Positions 1-10,289 of a stretch of 64,000 bases of DNA are shown piece after piece; the first letter of the stretch is position 1, and each line of letters begins with the position of its first letter. This DNA is from Trichomonas vaginalis G3. Lineage: Eukaryota; Parabasalia; Trichomonadida; Trichomonadidae. The notes beneath the pieces were generated by a model. It did no database searches and had not been told where the DNA came from. It saw only the letters and a list, made by a program, of their open reading frames with translations. The position numbers and the translations under genes were made by a program. Location of the stretch: contig NC_067203.1 of the NCBI RefSeq assembly GCF_026262505.1, positions 1,860,001 to 1,924,000 of the forward strand. Direction: 5' to 3'.

Positions 1-250
1 TATAAATTATCATATAGTACTTCATATGGCTGTAATGCACAAAAATAAATTGATATAATGTGAGCATGTAAAAAAGTTGTATTTGCCCTCTTAACTCAAT
101 TTTAAACATCGTAATCAACGAGAATTGAAAATACTAATTGTAAGTCATAAATGCGAATATTACTTCAATTCATTGCATGATATGCGAGTTTTAATATTAA
201 TTTAAATGCAATAATGAAAGATTCTGCCATGGTTAAACAAAGCGTGTGGG
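1..250. other. Intergenic, nothing recognised
   Basis: AT-rich sequence without a convincing reading frame, RNA gene or repeat. It abuts the left arm of the inverted repeat that starts at 251. Confidence 0.6.
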
Positions 251-1208
251 CAATTTTAACGACATTTTTTAACGCGATACGAGCGTAAGTCCATAGAATG
301 TGTTTTGAGGGAAACTATAAAAATCCAAAATAGAGGTAAGTGCGCCATTATTACCTGCGAAGTTACATGGAATAAATCGAAGAGTAAGTACAAGATGATC
401 TTGCATCTTTCCAAGTAAATGAAATTTATTAAAATTAAGATGATAATATTCATTTATAGTATGTGTATGATGTTTTTTCAAAATTTCTTCAAATAAAATG
501 CAGAGAGAGGGTCAAAGTTGCTATTTGTCACTTTTCCACAAGTTGCTATAGTTGATCTCATTCACTGAGGTGAGAGACGCATCTAGTGTAATGGGATAAA
601 CAATGGGATTGCTGCTCTAAGTCCTAGGTTCGAGACACATTGGCTTCATTTTTCTCTTTTTTATTGACGTAAACTATTCAATTTTTGTGTTCTCCATTCA
701 AATTTCAGAATTTTTTTTGCAGATTTCACGCTACATTCGAAGTTACCTTTTGTAACAACCACCACTGCCTACGAAAGACGAAAGTGTGTCACGATTTCAC
801 CCGGAAATCCGACGGTTGTTTAAGAGTAAGCACTTTTGGTCGTATATTAATTTAACTAATATGAATTTGGATTGTGCTTTCCTTATTGATGTAATGATAT
901 TTTCACTAATAAAAAATGAAATATACACAAGAAAAAAATTATTCAAAAATTATCATTGCATTTTATTTGAAGAAATTTTGAAAAAACATCATACACATAC
1001 TATAAATGAATATTATCATCTTAATTTTAATAAATTTCATTTACTTGGAAAGATGCAAGATCATCTTGTACTTACTCTTCGATTTATTCCATGTAACTTC
1101 GCAGGTAATAATGGCGCACTTACCTCTATTTTGGATTTTTATAGTTTCCCTCAAAACACATTCTATGGACTTACGCTCGTATCGCGTTAAAAAATGTCGT
1201 TAAAATTG
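251..1208. repeat. Long inverted repeat (foldback-like), 252-bp arms
   Basis: The arm at 251-502 is the reverse complement of 957-1208, nearly base for base and of equal length, around a 454-bp unrelated spacer. The outermost bases read CAATTTTAACGACA on both ends. Just outside, a weaker resemblance continues for about ten bases, and no clear target duplication is visible. Open frames inside the arms exist only because the two arms mirror each other, so they are not genes. The shape fits a non-autonomous foldback or Mutator-like element. The family is not identified. Confidence 0.75.
577..648 (+). other. tRNA-like pol III A/B boxes inside the inverted-repeat spacer
   Basis: TAGTGTAATGG (584-594) fits a pol III A box and GGTTCGAGACA (627-637) fits a B box at tRNA-like spacing, followed by a T run at 649-660. 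Acceptor and T stems do not pair well when folded by hand, so a functional tRNA is unlikely. A tRNA-derived SINE-like remnant or chance are the alternatives. Confidence 0.25.
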
Positions 1209-1246
1209 AACCGCGCCTTAAACAAAACAAAAAGAAATTCTTTTAT

Positions 1247-2509
1247 TTATAAACTTTGTTCAAGTTTAATATCATTAATTGCTTTATCAAGTTCTTCTAT
1301 ACTTTCTATTAATGAATCATCAGCATCTTCGATAATATCATCAAAACACTCTTCGATATTGCCAAAGAAAGTCAGAGATTGGCTGATTTCTTCTGAACCA
1401 TAAGTTTGCCTTAATTTGTCAGTTACTAAATTTATAATTCTTTCTAAAACTTGATAATTTTCATAATAATGAAAAATCTCATTGAAAATAGGTAAAACAC
1501 TGATGCAATCTACAATGCTATACTCTACTAACTTGATCAGAAGTTTAATTGCGTATTGTTTATCATCAAACTTTCCATCAACAGATAATTCTTTAATCAT
1601 TTCAATTTCTTCATCAGTTATGATCTTTCTAGCTCTACTCGGACAGTGTTTAACTAAATAGTACTTAATTTTAAGATCTACATCAATTTGATGGAATTTT
1701 GTCATAAAAAAATTGAAACTATCATCATTTGATCCGTATATAACTATTTTTATGAGAGAATTCAGGATTTCGTGGCATTCGTCATTTTCATCATTTACAA
1801 ACTCGTCAAAGATGTTTAATGTGGCAATTTCATTGGTAAATTGAAGATCATAAAGTGTACAGAAGAAAATTCCATATAATGATGGATATCTGTTTGTTTC
1901 AAGCATTTGGATAAAAAATTGTTCAAATTCTTTGAAATTTCGAGGATTTGTTTTAAAGCTTTCAACCAAGAACCATACAATATCATCTAATCTCTCTTGA
2001 TATGCTAAATTCATAATGGAATTTTCATCAAATTCGAAATTATTTTTCGAAATAATGGCAGCTAAAAGATAAAAACTATTGTATAAATATGCAATTGACC
2101 TTTCAAGTATGATATCAAATAGCAATTTTCTTTTTTCCTCCGATAAAATATCGAAATCTAAATTACCTATTAAATACATTAAAACAAGTATATCAATGAT
2201 ATGCATGAACATTTTGTCACTTGAAGTTTGAATATGATCTAATAAGAAAAAGAGGAGATCATTTCTGTCAATAATTTCGGAAATTTCGTATTTCTGAGTG
2301 CTGTCACCACTATACGCACACTCAACATACATTTTCAAATACAATAATGGCTTCTCTAGTGACTCATCTGTTTCATCAACTTGAGAAATTAACTCTAACA
2401 GATTTCCTTCTTCAAATTTTGTTGGTTCTTCGCCTTTATGAGATATTTCCAAAAACTTTCTAGGAGAAAATGGTAAATCAACTGATTTGTAATCCTCAGA
2501 AATAGACAT
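1247..2509 (-). CDS. Unrecognised 420-residue helical (alpha-solenoid-like) protein
   Basis: Not recognised at family level. The protein is acidic, has no signal peptide or membrane segment, and is built of regularly spaced hydrophobic helices from about residue 40 to 390, the look of an ARM/HEAT-type solenoid. The last 35 residues are rich in D and E. The start is the first ATG of the frame; an overlapping out-of-frame ATG lies 4 bases upstream. A TCATT about ten bases before the ATG resembles the trichomonad initiator (TCAYW), in keeping with very short leaders. The stop lies 38 bp from the inverted repeat at 251-1208. Codon use resembles the other host genes. Confidence 0.7.
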   Translation of the reverse strand: MSISEDYKSVDLPFSPRKFLEISHKGEEPTKFEEGNLLELISQVDETDESLEKPLLYLKMYVECAYSGDSTQKYEISEIIDRNDLLFFLLDHIQTSSDKMFMHIIDILVLMYLIGNLDFDILSEEKRKLLFDIILERSIAYLYNSFYLLAAIISKNNFEFDENSIMNLAYQERLDDIVWFLVESFKTNPRNFKEFEQFFIQMLETNRYPSLYGIFFCTLYDLQFTNEIATLNIFDEFVNDENDECHEILNSLIKIVIYGSNDDSFNFFMTKFHQIDVDLKIKYYLVKHCPSRARKIITDEEIEMIKELSVDGKFDDKQYAIKLLIKLVEYSIVDCISVLPIFNEIFHYYENYQVLERIINLVTDKLRQTYGSEEISQSLTFFGNIEECFDDIIEDADDSLIESIEELDKAINDIKLEQSL

Positions 2510-3014
2510 TCATTTCAATGATGTCAAAAAAGTGCCACAGCCAAAATTTTTACAAAATATGTCAAGAATTGGGCAATTAAACAATGAAACTGGATGTGAT
2601 TTTCATGAAATTAGGCAAATTGATGTATGCATATACTCTATATAAGCATCATTTAGTATCAGAAAGTTTACAAATGTATATTTTCTGGCAAACAGAGCCT
2701 CAGAAATTTAATTTTCGCTCTTTTTTTTGTTGACAAATTTATAAATACCCATGTCATAATTCTTTTCTCTTTGAATAAAATAAATAGAGAATCAATATTT
2801 ATATTGATTTTTAAGTCATTGTTTGACAATTTTCAAGTTTGTAATCGTTTTTCTAGAAAAATTCTCAAAATCTTCCGCTCAAATTGTTTTTTATAATATA
2901 AGACAGATAAAAATATCATAACTTCGATATGAATGACTGAGAAAAAAATTGGAAAAAATTAGCTTTTTCAGCTGTAAATTTTTGATAGTGTATTGTTTTA
3001 CGAAGGTAAGATAG
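2510..3014. other. Intergenic, nothing recognised
   Basis: AT-rich spacer between two genes that read the same way. It holds the upstream region of the 420-residue gene and the 3' flank of eS19. No further gene or repeat is seen. Confidence 0.5.
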
Positions 3015-3440
3015 TCATGGTTGCGCATCTTTTTTGGCATCTTGCTTAACTTTAAATTCTCGAACAATCTTATTGAGCTGATCTTTCCCAAGATCGGTAA
3101 CGAACATGATCCCTGTTTTATCCTGAATGACCCAACCGAGTTGCACGTATTGATTTATTAATTCAACGATGGAATAATTCTTAAAGAATGCATCTCTTTC
3201 TTGCTTTGTCATATTTGGCTTACGATGCTGAACGGGAGGCATTGAAGGCGCTTCGTACCATTGAACAATAAGTTTACCAGCTTCAAGGAACCACCATTTT
3301 TGAAAATTTGCGAATTTACTGGCGTTGGCAGGGTTATGAGACATAACAGGACATTCAAGTAACTTATTCCTGTAAAGATGGATAGCTAGAAACTGAACAA
3401 AAGCTTGACGTGGTACATCGCGCACTGAATACTCAGTCAT
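3015..3440 (-). CDS. RPS19: Small-subunit ribosomal protein eS19
   Basis: The protein has 141 residues, close to the usual ~145 of eS19. The N-terminus YSVRDVPRQAFVQFLA matches the family pattern 'TVKDV..QEFVRALA'. The centre (FQKWWFLEAGKLIVQWY, about residues 46-63) matches the conserved 'WFY.RAAS..RH.Y' helix. The C-terminal half (IVELINQYVQLGWVIQD, then VTDLGKDQLNKIVREF) matches 'VLQ.LE..KMVEKD' and 'LT..G..DLDRIA'. The family is a winged-helix-like component of the 40S head needed for 18S rRNA maturation. It starts at the first ATG, about 10 bases after an AAAAGTGAC block that is also found upstream of the AP beta gene. The tail is lysine-rich. It is a divergent but complete, intronless copy. 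Confidence 0.85.
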   Translation of the reverse strand: MTEYSVRDVPRQAFVQFLAIHLYRNKLLECPVMSHNPANASKFANFQKWWFLEAGKLIVQWYEAPSMPPVQHRKPNMTKQERDAFFKNYSIVELINQYVQLGWVIQDKTGIMFVTDLGKDQLNKIVREFKVKQDAKKDAQP

Positions 3441-4084
3441 CCCATTGTCACTTTTTTAAAAGTGTCTTTTTTAATTGCCCAACTGTAGTTCCTTCGAATA
3501 TGACTTGATATTCATGAAATAATTTCATTTAAACTATTTTGAAAGTTGAACTTCCATTCACTTGTTAAATCCTGTTTAATGTGAATGCCGCTACCATTAG
3601 GTTGGTTTCCCAATGATCAGTGAGATGGCAGTGAATTTAGTCTTTGTTTTGATGTTACCTAATTTTTAACAAATGCCAAATGTTTTTTTAAAATATCTAG
3701 AATCTTGTACCTAGATATCATTCTTGGAGTATCAGTCTCTGCCATGAACAAACCATGGACTAGATAGGTATGCAAGTTGGAAAAATGCGAACCAGTTTTC
3801 TGTATACTGGAAGTATCCGAGAATCAATTTCAAAGAAATAATAACTTTATTATATACCCTACTAATATATACAAATATATTTCAATATCATTAATATCTT
3901 TACTACAAATGAAGTTATGAGGTGTCACCTCACTTTCCGGCACCATTAACAACAATAAAAAAAATTATTTCAAAATAATTGTCAAAGTCCTTCAAACTGC
4001 CGATTATTTACGGGTAGTAGCTGGCCTAAGAGGTGTGACTAAGCCACAGAATTAACATGACCTCACCTATAACCTCAATAATAT
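3441..4084. other. Intergenic, nothing recognised
   Basis: No gene seen. Contains a small palindrome (GAGGTGTCACCTC near 3919-3931) and scattered short inverted repeats. No RNA gene could be recognised. Confidence 0.5.
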
Positions 4085-4834
4085 TCATTTCAAAAGGTTA
4101 TATATAAACGTTTCAATAATTATTAAAAAAAATAAAGATATTACATCCAACCCAATCATATCAATCCTTTCAGATCTAGGGTTTAATCTTGTAATAATAA
4201 GATAATCTTCCTTGTATTTATATTTAAACTCTTCTGGATCTAATGAGATAAATTTTTCAATTGTAATTTCGATATTTCTATCAACTTCTTTAAAGAACAT
4301 ATTTTCCAATATTAGATGTAATCTGAATAATCTTAAGAATATATAGAAATATTGACCCATTTTGCTTGCCAAAAAAATAATTATTTTTGAATTTTTTTTG
4401 TTAAAGCAAACTATTAGTGTATTAGGTTTGTCTTCAACAAGTTCAATAAAATTATAAAATCTATGAGCTTTATATTGAATTTCTTGATAAAATTCATCAA
4501 AACATTCTTTTGCTATATCATTTAATATATATTTTTCCTTCAATTGATAAATAATTGTTTCCCTTTCTTTATGTGAAATATGTAATGTGCCGGTTTGCCA
4601 TGATCCATAGTTAAAATTATACCTTTCACAATATTTGTCAGAATAATGTCCCTCCCAATCAATGGTTCTCGCCTTTACAAAATAAGATATCATTGGTTCC
4701 TGTGAAAGGAATGAACTAACAAATTTTTTATTATTAATATTGCATATCATCGTGAAGAAAAATTTTTTTGAAGCATAAGCGGTTAAAAAAACTATTGTGG
4801 CAGTAATACAATAGGGTAGCAAAAGGAAGTCCAT
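4085..4834 (-). CDS. Unrecognised membrane protein, 249 residues
   Basis: Not recognised. A hydrophobic stretch at residues about 3-20 (LLLPYCITATIVFLTAY) looks like an uncleaved signal anchor. A second at about 227-247 (LDVISLFFLIIIETFIYNLL) ends at the C-terminus. The region between is soluble-looking, with aromatic and charged residues, and has a moderately hydrophobic patch near 150-180. This suggests a two-pass protein with a luminal or cytosolic middle. No catalytic motif is evident. It is divergently placed to the AP beta gene, 489 bp away. The frame is long for such AT-rich DNA, so it is probably real. Confidence 0.55.
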   Translation of the reverse strand: MDFLLLPYCITATIVFLTAYASKKFFFTMICNINNKKFVSSFLSQEPMISYFVKARTIDWEGHYSDKYCERYNFNYGSWQTGTLHISHKERETIIYQLKEKYILNDIAKECFDEFYQEIQYKAHRFYNFIELVEDKPNTLIVCFNKKNSKIIIFLASKMGQYFYIFLRLFRLHLILENMFFKEVDRNIEITIEKFISLDPEEFKYKYKEDYLIITRLNPRSERIDMIGLDVISLFFLIIIETFIYNLLK

Positions 4835-5323
4835 TATATAATGTCGATCTATTAGTTTAGAGGGTTTGTTTCAATCTATAAATTTTCCAAGTACTCAAAA
4901 AATTGAGGGGAAATAACGTCGAAATACAAAAAACGCTGTTCACTGAAGAGTGACCTTGACCTTATTTTTACTATCTAATTAGGGTCCCTGTTTGGGGGGA
5001 AAAATTGTTCTCTAACACAATTTTAATTACAATTTTTGTGGCCTCCTCCAATGGAGCTCTCCGCAGGAACTATGGGCCACAGTAGGGCCATATATTTTAC
5101 CTCCATCGTGCCATGTATAGTTACAAATATTACAACTCAAAAATCAGGATTTCAATTTTTCTCGAAATTTAGCCATCAGTATACACCTGTCCGGCAAGCT
5201 TAAGAATGTTTATCTTTATCCTTTGGCTAAGATGATTTTTGTTTTTATCGGCGCCGCACGCCGGTAGAGAGAATTGATAAAAATATAAAAATAATTTCAA
5301 AAGTGACAAAATAATATAAAAAA
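4835..5323. promoter_or_regulatory. Divergent intergenic region upstream of the AP beta gene
   Basis: Separates the 249-residue gene (minus) from the AP beta gene (plus), so it must hold both promoters. Only the AAAAGTGAC block at about 5299-5307, 16 bases before the AP beta ATG, is shared with another host gene (eS19). The middle holds a GC-richer stretch at 5040-5100 of unknown role. Confidence 0.35.
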
Positions 5324-7813
5324 ATGTCACGCATGCAGCAAGCAGGCGAAATTCAGGAGATGACAATGAAACTAGCCTCTCCTGAACAAAAAGACCGTGA
5401 TTTTGCATTTCAGAGACTTGTAGCTCTTGAAGCACAAAACGTTGAATGCAGATCAGCTTTTCCCAACATTTCAGGCTACAGAACATCTGATCCGAAACAA
5501 GAAATCAAAGTTCGTCGTTTCATAGGCATATACGCAGAACGCTATGTCGAAGTTCAGCCACAACTTGCAGATATTACAGTTCAACTGTTAATGAGTGAGT
5601 TCGAGAAGCCAGATCCACAAATGAAGGGTGTTGTCGTTCGCCAAATCGGCCGCCTCATCAATGAAGCAAATATCGATCGCTTAATTCCAATTGTAATGAG
5701 AGCTTGCTCTTCTGATGATCCATATGTTAGAAAATCGGCTGCTCTTTCTATTTTATCTATCCACCAGGCGCGTGCTTCATTCATTGACAAATTCAAACTT
5801 GGCGCTCAATTAAAGAGATTAGTTGAGGATTCTAACCCCAACGTAGCAGCTAACGCTATTTCCGCACTCTTAGAAATCAATCAAAGCCGCGACCAGCCAC
5901 TTTTCGAGCCATCTTTCTCAACAATCAACAACTTACTCGCATCAATCGATCAAACAACAGAATGGGCTCAAGTTCAGATCTTAGATTACACATGCAACTT
6001 CAGACCAGATAATGCCAATGATGCTCGTGGCATTATCTCTCGTGTTTCTACAAGATTATCACATGCAAATGCAGCTGTCATTCTTTCTGCCATTCGCTGC
6101 TGCTTGCAGATGAACCTTTACATCGATGACCCATCTAAGGTCAGAGAAACCCTCACAAGAGTTGCCCTTCCACTTGTTACTTTACTCAATAACACAGCTC
6201 CAGTTCAGTACGCTGCCATTAAGTCAATTCTCATTCTTCTTCAACACTACAGACGTCTCTTCTCATCCGAGGTCTCCATCTTCTTCTGCAAGTTCGATGA
6301 TCCATCTTACATCAAATTAGCCAAGCTCGATGTCATCCTTACACTCTGCAGTGCTCAAAACGTCGGTAAAGTACTTGAAGAACTCTTCGATTACGCTCAA
6401 CAAGCTGATGTTGATTTCGTCCGCAAATCTATTGCAGCAATCGGCAAAATCGCCATTACATTCGAAGCTGCCGCCTCATCCTGTGTCGACAAGATCGTTG
6501 CTCTCGTTGACAACAAGATCGAATTTGTTGTCCAAGAATGCATCGTCGTTGCCGCCGACATTTTCAGGAGATATCCAAACCAGTACCTCGGCATTCTCGC
6601 CAACATCTGCGGTGCTCTTGGTGCCAAGCTCGACGACCACCGCGCAAAGGCCGCCATGGTCTGGATCATTGGCGAATACGCCGACAGAATTGGCAACGCA
6701 GGCGATCTCTTGGATGCACACTTCCTTGATGACTTCCTTGAAGACACACCTGATGTACAACTTGCCATTCTCACAGCCGTATTCAAGTACTTCTTAGTCA
6801 ACCAGGAAGACGGACAAGACATGTTCCAGCAGGTCATTACAATGGCTACATCGCAAGTAGACAACCCATCAATCAGAGACAGAGCGTTCCAGTACTACTG
6901 GCTCATTTCTGAGTGCCCAGATTACGCACAGCAAGTCATCATGCCAGAGCAGAAGCCTCTCATCAAGACAGAGCTTTACTCATGCGATGCAGATCTCGTC
7001 AAATCTCTCATTCCTTTGGTTGGAACATTGTCAGTTTTGTACAACAAGAAGCCACAGGAATTCGTCGACAACGTAAAGATCATGAGTCTCGCCAGCCTTG
7101 GAGGAGAAGGCGGACTTGCAGAAGGAATGGATCTCCCAGTTGTTGTCGATGGAAAGTCATCGAATTCCCTCGAAGTCAGAGCCGCTTTGGTACAGATCGG
7201 AAAGGACAGCCAGATCGCTATGAGAATCACAAACTACAACGAGAACGCTGACCAAATCAAGGATATCGCGTTCAACAAGAACATCTTCGGTTACGCACCA
7301 GAGAAATCCGGATTCCCGAAGGATTTGCCATCACAGAAATCAATTTCTGTCACTGTTGCAATCACATACGATGCAAATTACGCACAGGGAGCGCAGACAT
7401 CATCAAACTTAGATGTTGCCATTCTCACAAACGCTCCTTCTCCAATCATCTTCCACGTTCCAATGAAACTCGAAACAATCTTGGTTACAGACCAGGAAGG
7501 TGGAAAGTTCTCAAGAGAAGAGTTCGTCAAGTTCTGGCAATCACTTCCTCCATCAACAGAACTCACAACAAATGTCGAGAACGCAAGAGTCGACTCAATC
7601 CCTGTTGCAAAGAACCAGTTCAACTCAAAGAGATTGTATTTCAACGCAAAGAAAGATAACACAGCTTACTTCTCAGGAAAGACATCTAAAGGTGTCGAAT
7701 TGGTTGTTTTCTTGTCTTTCAATGATGGTGGAAGAGTTCAGGCTGGTATCAGAATGCAGGATAACGTTTTGGCTCCTCTTATCCTTGAATTGGTTAAGAA
7801 CGTCATTCAGTAA
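5324..7813 (+). CDS. AP adaptor complex large subunit beta (beta-adaptin)
   Basis: 829 residues. This is the beta large chain of a clathrin adaptor (AP-1/AP-2 type), which binds cargo and clathrin on Golgi, endosome or plasma membranes. Residues about 1-580 form the HEAT/ARM trunk. Landmarks are SIFFCKFDDPSYIKLAKLD (about 318-336), matching the family's 'CKYNDP.YVKLEKLD', and AKAAMVWIIGEYADRI (about 440-455), matching 'ARAAMIWIVGEYAERI'. A short hinge follows, then an appendage from about 620 to the end with alternating beta strands. Canonical animal beta chains have a longer hinge (>900 residues in total), so this one is compact. The stop is TAAA, the form that trichomonads are known to use as a polyadenylation signal. 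GC content and codon use are clearly higher than in the Polintons. AP-1 cannot be separated from AP-2 by eye. Confidence 0.92.
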   Translation: MSRMQQAGEIQEMTMKLASPEQKDRDFAFQRLVALEAQNVECRSAFPNISGYRTSDPKQEIKVRRFIGIYAERYVEVQPQLADITVQLLMSEFEKPDPQMKGVVVRQIGRLINEANIDRLIPIVMRACSSDDPYVRKSAALSILSIHQARASFIDKFKLGAQLKRLVEDSNPNVAANAISALLEINQSRDQPLFEPSFSTINNLLASIDQTTEWAQVQILDYTCNFRPDNANDARGIISRVSTRLSHANAAVILSAIRCCLQMNLYIDDPSKVRETLTRVALPLVTLLNNTAPVQYAAIKSILILLQHYRRLFSSEVSIFFCKFDDPSYIKLAKLDVILTLCSAQNVGKVLEELFDYAQQADVDFVRKSIAAIGKIAITFEAAASSCVDKIVALVDNKIEFVVQECIVVAADIFRRYPNQYLGILANICGALGAKLDDHRAKAAMVWIIGEYADRIGNAGDLLDAHFLDDFLEDTPDVQLAILTAVFKYFLVNQEDGQDMFQQVITMATSQVDNPSIRDRAFQYYWLISECPDYAQQVIMPEQKPLIKTELYSCDADLVKSLIPLVGTLSVLYNKKPQEFVDNVKIMSLASLGGEGGLAEGMDLPVVVDGKSSNSLEVRAALVQIGKDSQIAMRITNYNENADQIKDIAFNKNIFGYAPEKSGFPKDLPSQKSISVTVAITYDANYAQGAQTSSNLDVAILTNAPSPIIFHVPMKLETILVTDQEGGKFSREEFVKFWQSLPPSTELTTNVENARVDSIPVAKNQFNSKRLYFNAKKDNTAYFSGKTSKGVELVVFLSFNDGGRVQAGIRMQDNVLAPLILELVKNVIQ

Positions 7814-7842
7814 ACAATTTTTATTCATTTTCTCATAATTAA

Positions 7843-8866
7843 GGGTGCACCCGCATGTACGTTTATTTGAGAGTAGGAGGATTACCCTCTCAATTTTGAA
7901 CGCTTCGTTAGCGCAATATCTCGATGAATATTGTATTATAATTGAATTTGCCCATACCAATATATCTGATACAATATCCTTAAGTTTTACTAAAAAGAAT
8001 TTTTTAAAATCCCTGCAGATTCGGGGATTTTTTAATTTTTTGATTTTTTTCGCAAATTTTTCGAAAAACAAAGTATTTTCAGAAGAGCCTTAACGGCTAA
8101 GTTTTATGTTTAATGTTGAGTATCAAAAAGAATGGGCGTCTGATATAGTCATCATATATCCCAGAAGCAAATAAAAATTCTGACTTTTTAAGCATAAAAA
8201 AATGAAATTTTATTTTTTGCAAAAAACAGGCCCCCTGGATGTACGTTTATTTGAGAGGAGGAGGATTAAATTTTTGAAAGCAGTAAAATTTGTAAATATT
8301 CTAGTTATATAATAATATGTATTATTTTAAAAAATAAAAAATTAAAGCACGTTAAAATTTTTTTTGATGAATTTTTACAAAAGCTACTTAGGATTATGCA
8401 AAATATAGTAATTAAACATAAATTTCAAATCAGATTTTACTTATGATAAATATTTTAAATTTCCGAAAATTAAGTTCAGATCGACTCGATACGTTGTAAT
8501 TACTAAATAAGGTGCCAAAAACCTATTAAACAGTATCAAAACTATCAAGATTGTAATGTTTTTGAAGAAAAATTTATAGAATTATGAACTTCAAACAGAT
8601 ATTATGTAAATAAAAATAATATAATGGATTTGTTTATTCGTATAATAGCAGCAATAAGTCGATTATTCACTTCTACTTCTGAGATTTGAATTTAATTTCG
8701 ACAGAAAAAGAGATTCAAGAGGAAAATACTAGGGAATACAAACTGCCACCATGACAGGATTATTATGGAGCCAAGTTGTACTTTTTGATATTTTTAGGTA
8801 CCAAGTAATTGCTTAAAAATTAAGGTTCTAAATTCTGAAGTTTACATGATCCTCCCGGGCGCACCC
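7843..8866. mobile_element. Candidate non-autonomous DNA transposon with TTAA flanks
   Basis: A 1,024-bp non-coding block begins GGGTGCACCC (7843-7852) and ends GGGCGCACCC (8857-8866), which are inverted copies with one change. TTAA lies directly outside both ends (7839-7842 and 8867-8870). TTAA target duplication is the habit of piggyBac-type elements. A 32-bp internal direct repeat with two mismatches (7853-7884 and 8237-8268, core ATGTACGTTTATTTGAGAG) places the sub-terminal sequence a second time inside, as if by nested insertion. No transposase frame is present. The family is inference. Confidence 0.5.
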
Positions 8867-8870
8867 TTAA

Positions 8871-9437
8871 ATAATTTTTATTTCATTTCGTCGTGATTTC
8901 TCTCTCTCTCTTTCTTTGGATATTGATCCTACTTCAACATTAAGTATATAAAATCAAATCGAAATTGTACTATCAAAAATTCATTACTATAGCTCCCTAA
9001 CTAGTAAATTTTTTGGTTTTGTTCTTCTGAAATTTGCATTTTTCCATGATTGAAAGAAATTAAACCCCAATAGTTAATATTCAAAATTAACTGCAGAAAA
9101 ATCAGATTTCTTATGTTCCACATTAGATTCATTTTTTGAAAAATGAAAGGTACATTCACTATTTTTGACAAAATTTTAAATTTTCATGGGGTTGTAAATC
9201 TTATAATAACTAGATGAATAAGGAATAAATCCCAGTATGATGTGCATCATTATATTAAACACTATATGTAAGGCTGGTGATTCTATTAACACTTATGAAG
9301 ATCTATAGTATTTGAGCAGATAAATTTGATAATTTCCAAAACTCTTATATTTCAAAATTAAAGTGTGCAAAAGCATTTAAATGAGAGCAAAAAGAGAATG
9401 ATGCTGCTAAAACTAGGTGTTAAATTCCAATTATTTC
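8871..9437. other. Intergenic, nothing recognised
   Basis: Contains only a short (TC)n run near 8899-8913 and AT-rich sequence. It ends with TATTTC (9432-9437), the left target duplication of Polinton A. Confidence 0.6.
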
Positions 9438-10289
9438 AGTAGTAGATGAGTGCGGGTTTAGTGACTTTTTTTGTTTCATCTATATATAGACGATGCATTA
9501 AAATATATTTATTTATAAATCATTAAAAAATTAACACTAATTTTAAAATAATTTATTTTTTTATCTTTTATAAAAGAAACTATATATAGATGATGTCAGA
9601 TATTCCGCGATTAATTAAACATTGTTTAAATCCTGAATGGGTTAAACTTCAATTTAAAAATGAAGATTGTGAATTATTAAATGAATATGAAAGCCAAAAT
9701 AAGCTAATGAGGTATAAATATAATGATAAAGAATATTTAATTTCATGGAATCAATGGAGTCATAATCAAAGACCTCATAAACGGGAAGAAGAAATTGAAA
9801 ATAATGAAATGGAAATCATTGATGACATTAAAGAGGATGGAATTCCTAAATTTTGTAGAAAAACCTTTAGAACTAAGTTAGGAGCATATAAACGTAGAGT
9901 ATTAAATCCTGAATATCTTAAACATCAATTTAAAAAGGAAGACTGCGAATTATTAAACGCTAATGAATATGAAAATGCTAAATCAAAACTGAGATATAAA
10001 TATATTGGAAGTGATGAAAGGTGTAAAGATAAAGATAAAGTTTATACAGTTTCATATAATAACTGGCACACGTTAGGGATAAGAAAACATTTAGGAGATT
10101 ATGGGAAATGTTCTGAATTCTTCAAATCTAGTATGTATGAGAGAGTAAAAGAAATCAGATATAATTATCATTCATGAATGAAAGATTCACTACCATAATG
10201 AAATAAAAAAAATAAAAAAATAAACTTTAAAAATTCATGTCTTACATTTTTTGAATAATTTATTTTTTTAATTCGTATGAAAATGAGTG
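9438..10289 (+). repeat. Polinton A left terminal inverted repeat
   Basis: Mirrors 30456-31307 position for position (coordinates sum to 40,745) for 852 bp, ending just after the first bases of the adjacent genes at 10277 and 30468. The first ~150 bp are non-coding and rich in TATATATAGA motifs. The rest is the terminal-repeat gene and the shared leader of the next gene. Confidence 0.93.
9590..10177 (+). CDS. Terminal-repeat protein with two LNPEY/DCELLN modules (Polinton A, left copy)
   Basis: 195 residues, function unknown. The protein is a tandem pair of a ~65-residue module: residues about 12-60 (LNPEWVKLQFKNEDCELLN, then KYNDKEYLISWNQW) and about 102-170 (LNPEYLKHQFKKEDCELLN, then KVYTVSYNNWH). 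The module has an invariant DCELLN, a central RYKY and a C-terminal W, and is basic overall, which would suit nucleic-acid binding; that is inference. An identical copy sits in the right terminal repeat, so the element carries two. It begins directly after TATATATAGATG. Confidence 0.7.
   Translation: MMSDIPRLIKHCLNPEWVKLQFKNEDCELLNEYESQNKLMRYKYNDKEYLISWNQWSHNQRPHKREEEIENNEMEIIDDIKEDGIPKFCRKTFRTKLGAYKRRVLNPEYLKHQFKKEDCELLNANEYENAKSKLRYKYIGSDERCKDKDKVYTVSYNNWHTLGIRKHLGDYGKCSEFFKSSMYERVKEIRYNYHS

Noticed and set aside
577-648. Functional tRNA gene
   Set aside because: Pol III boxes are present, but acceptor and T stems fail to pair.
786-1190. 134-residue open frame (and mirror frame at 269-481)
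   Set aside because: Both lie in the arms of the inverted repeat and mirror each other; composition is non-coding.
6126-6864. Several long frames in other phases within the AP beta gene
   Set aside because: Shadows of the GC-richer beta-adaptin coding sequence, with low-complexity serine-rich or arginine-rich translations.
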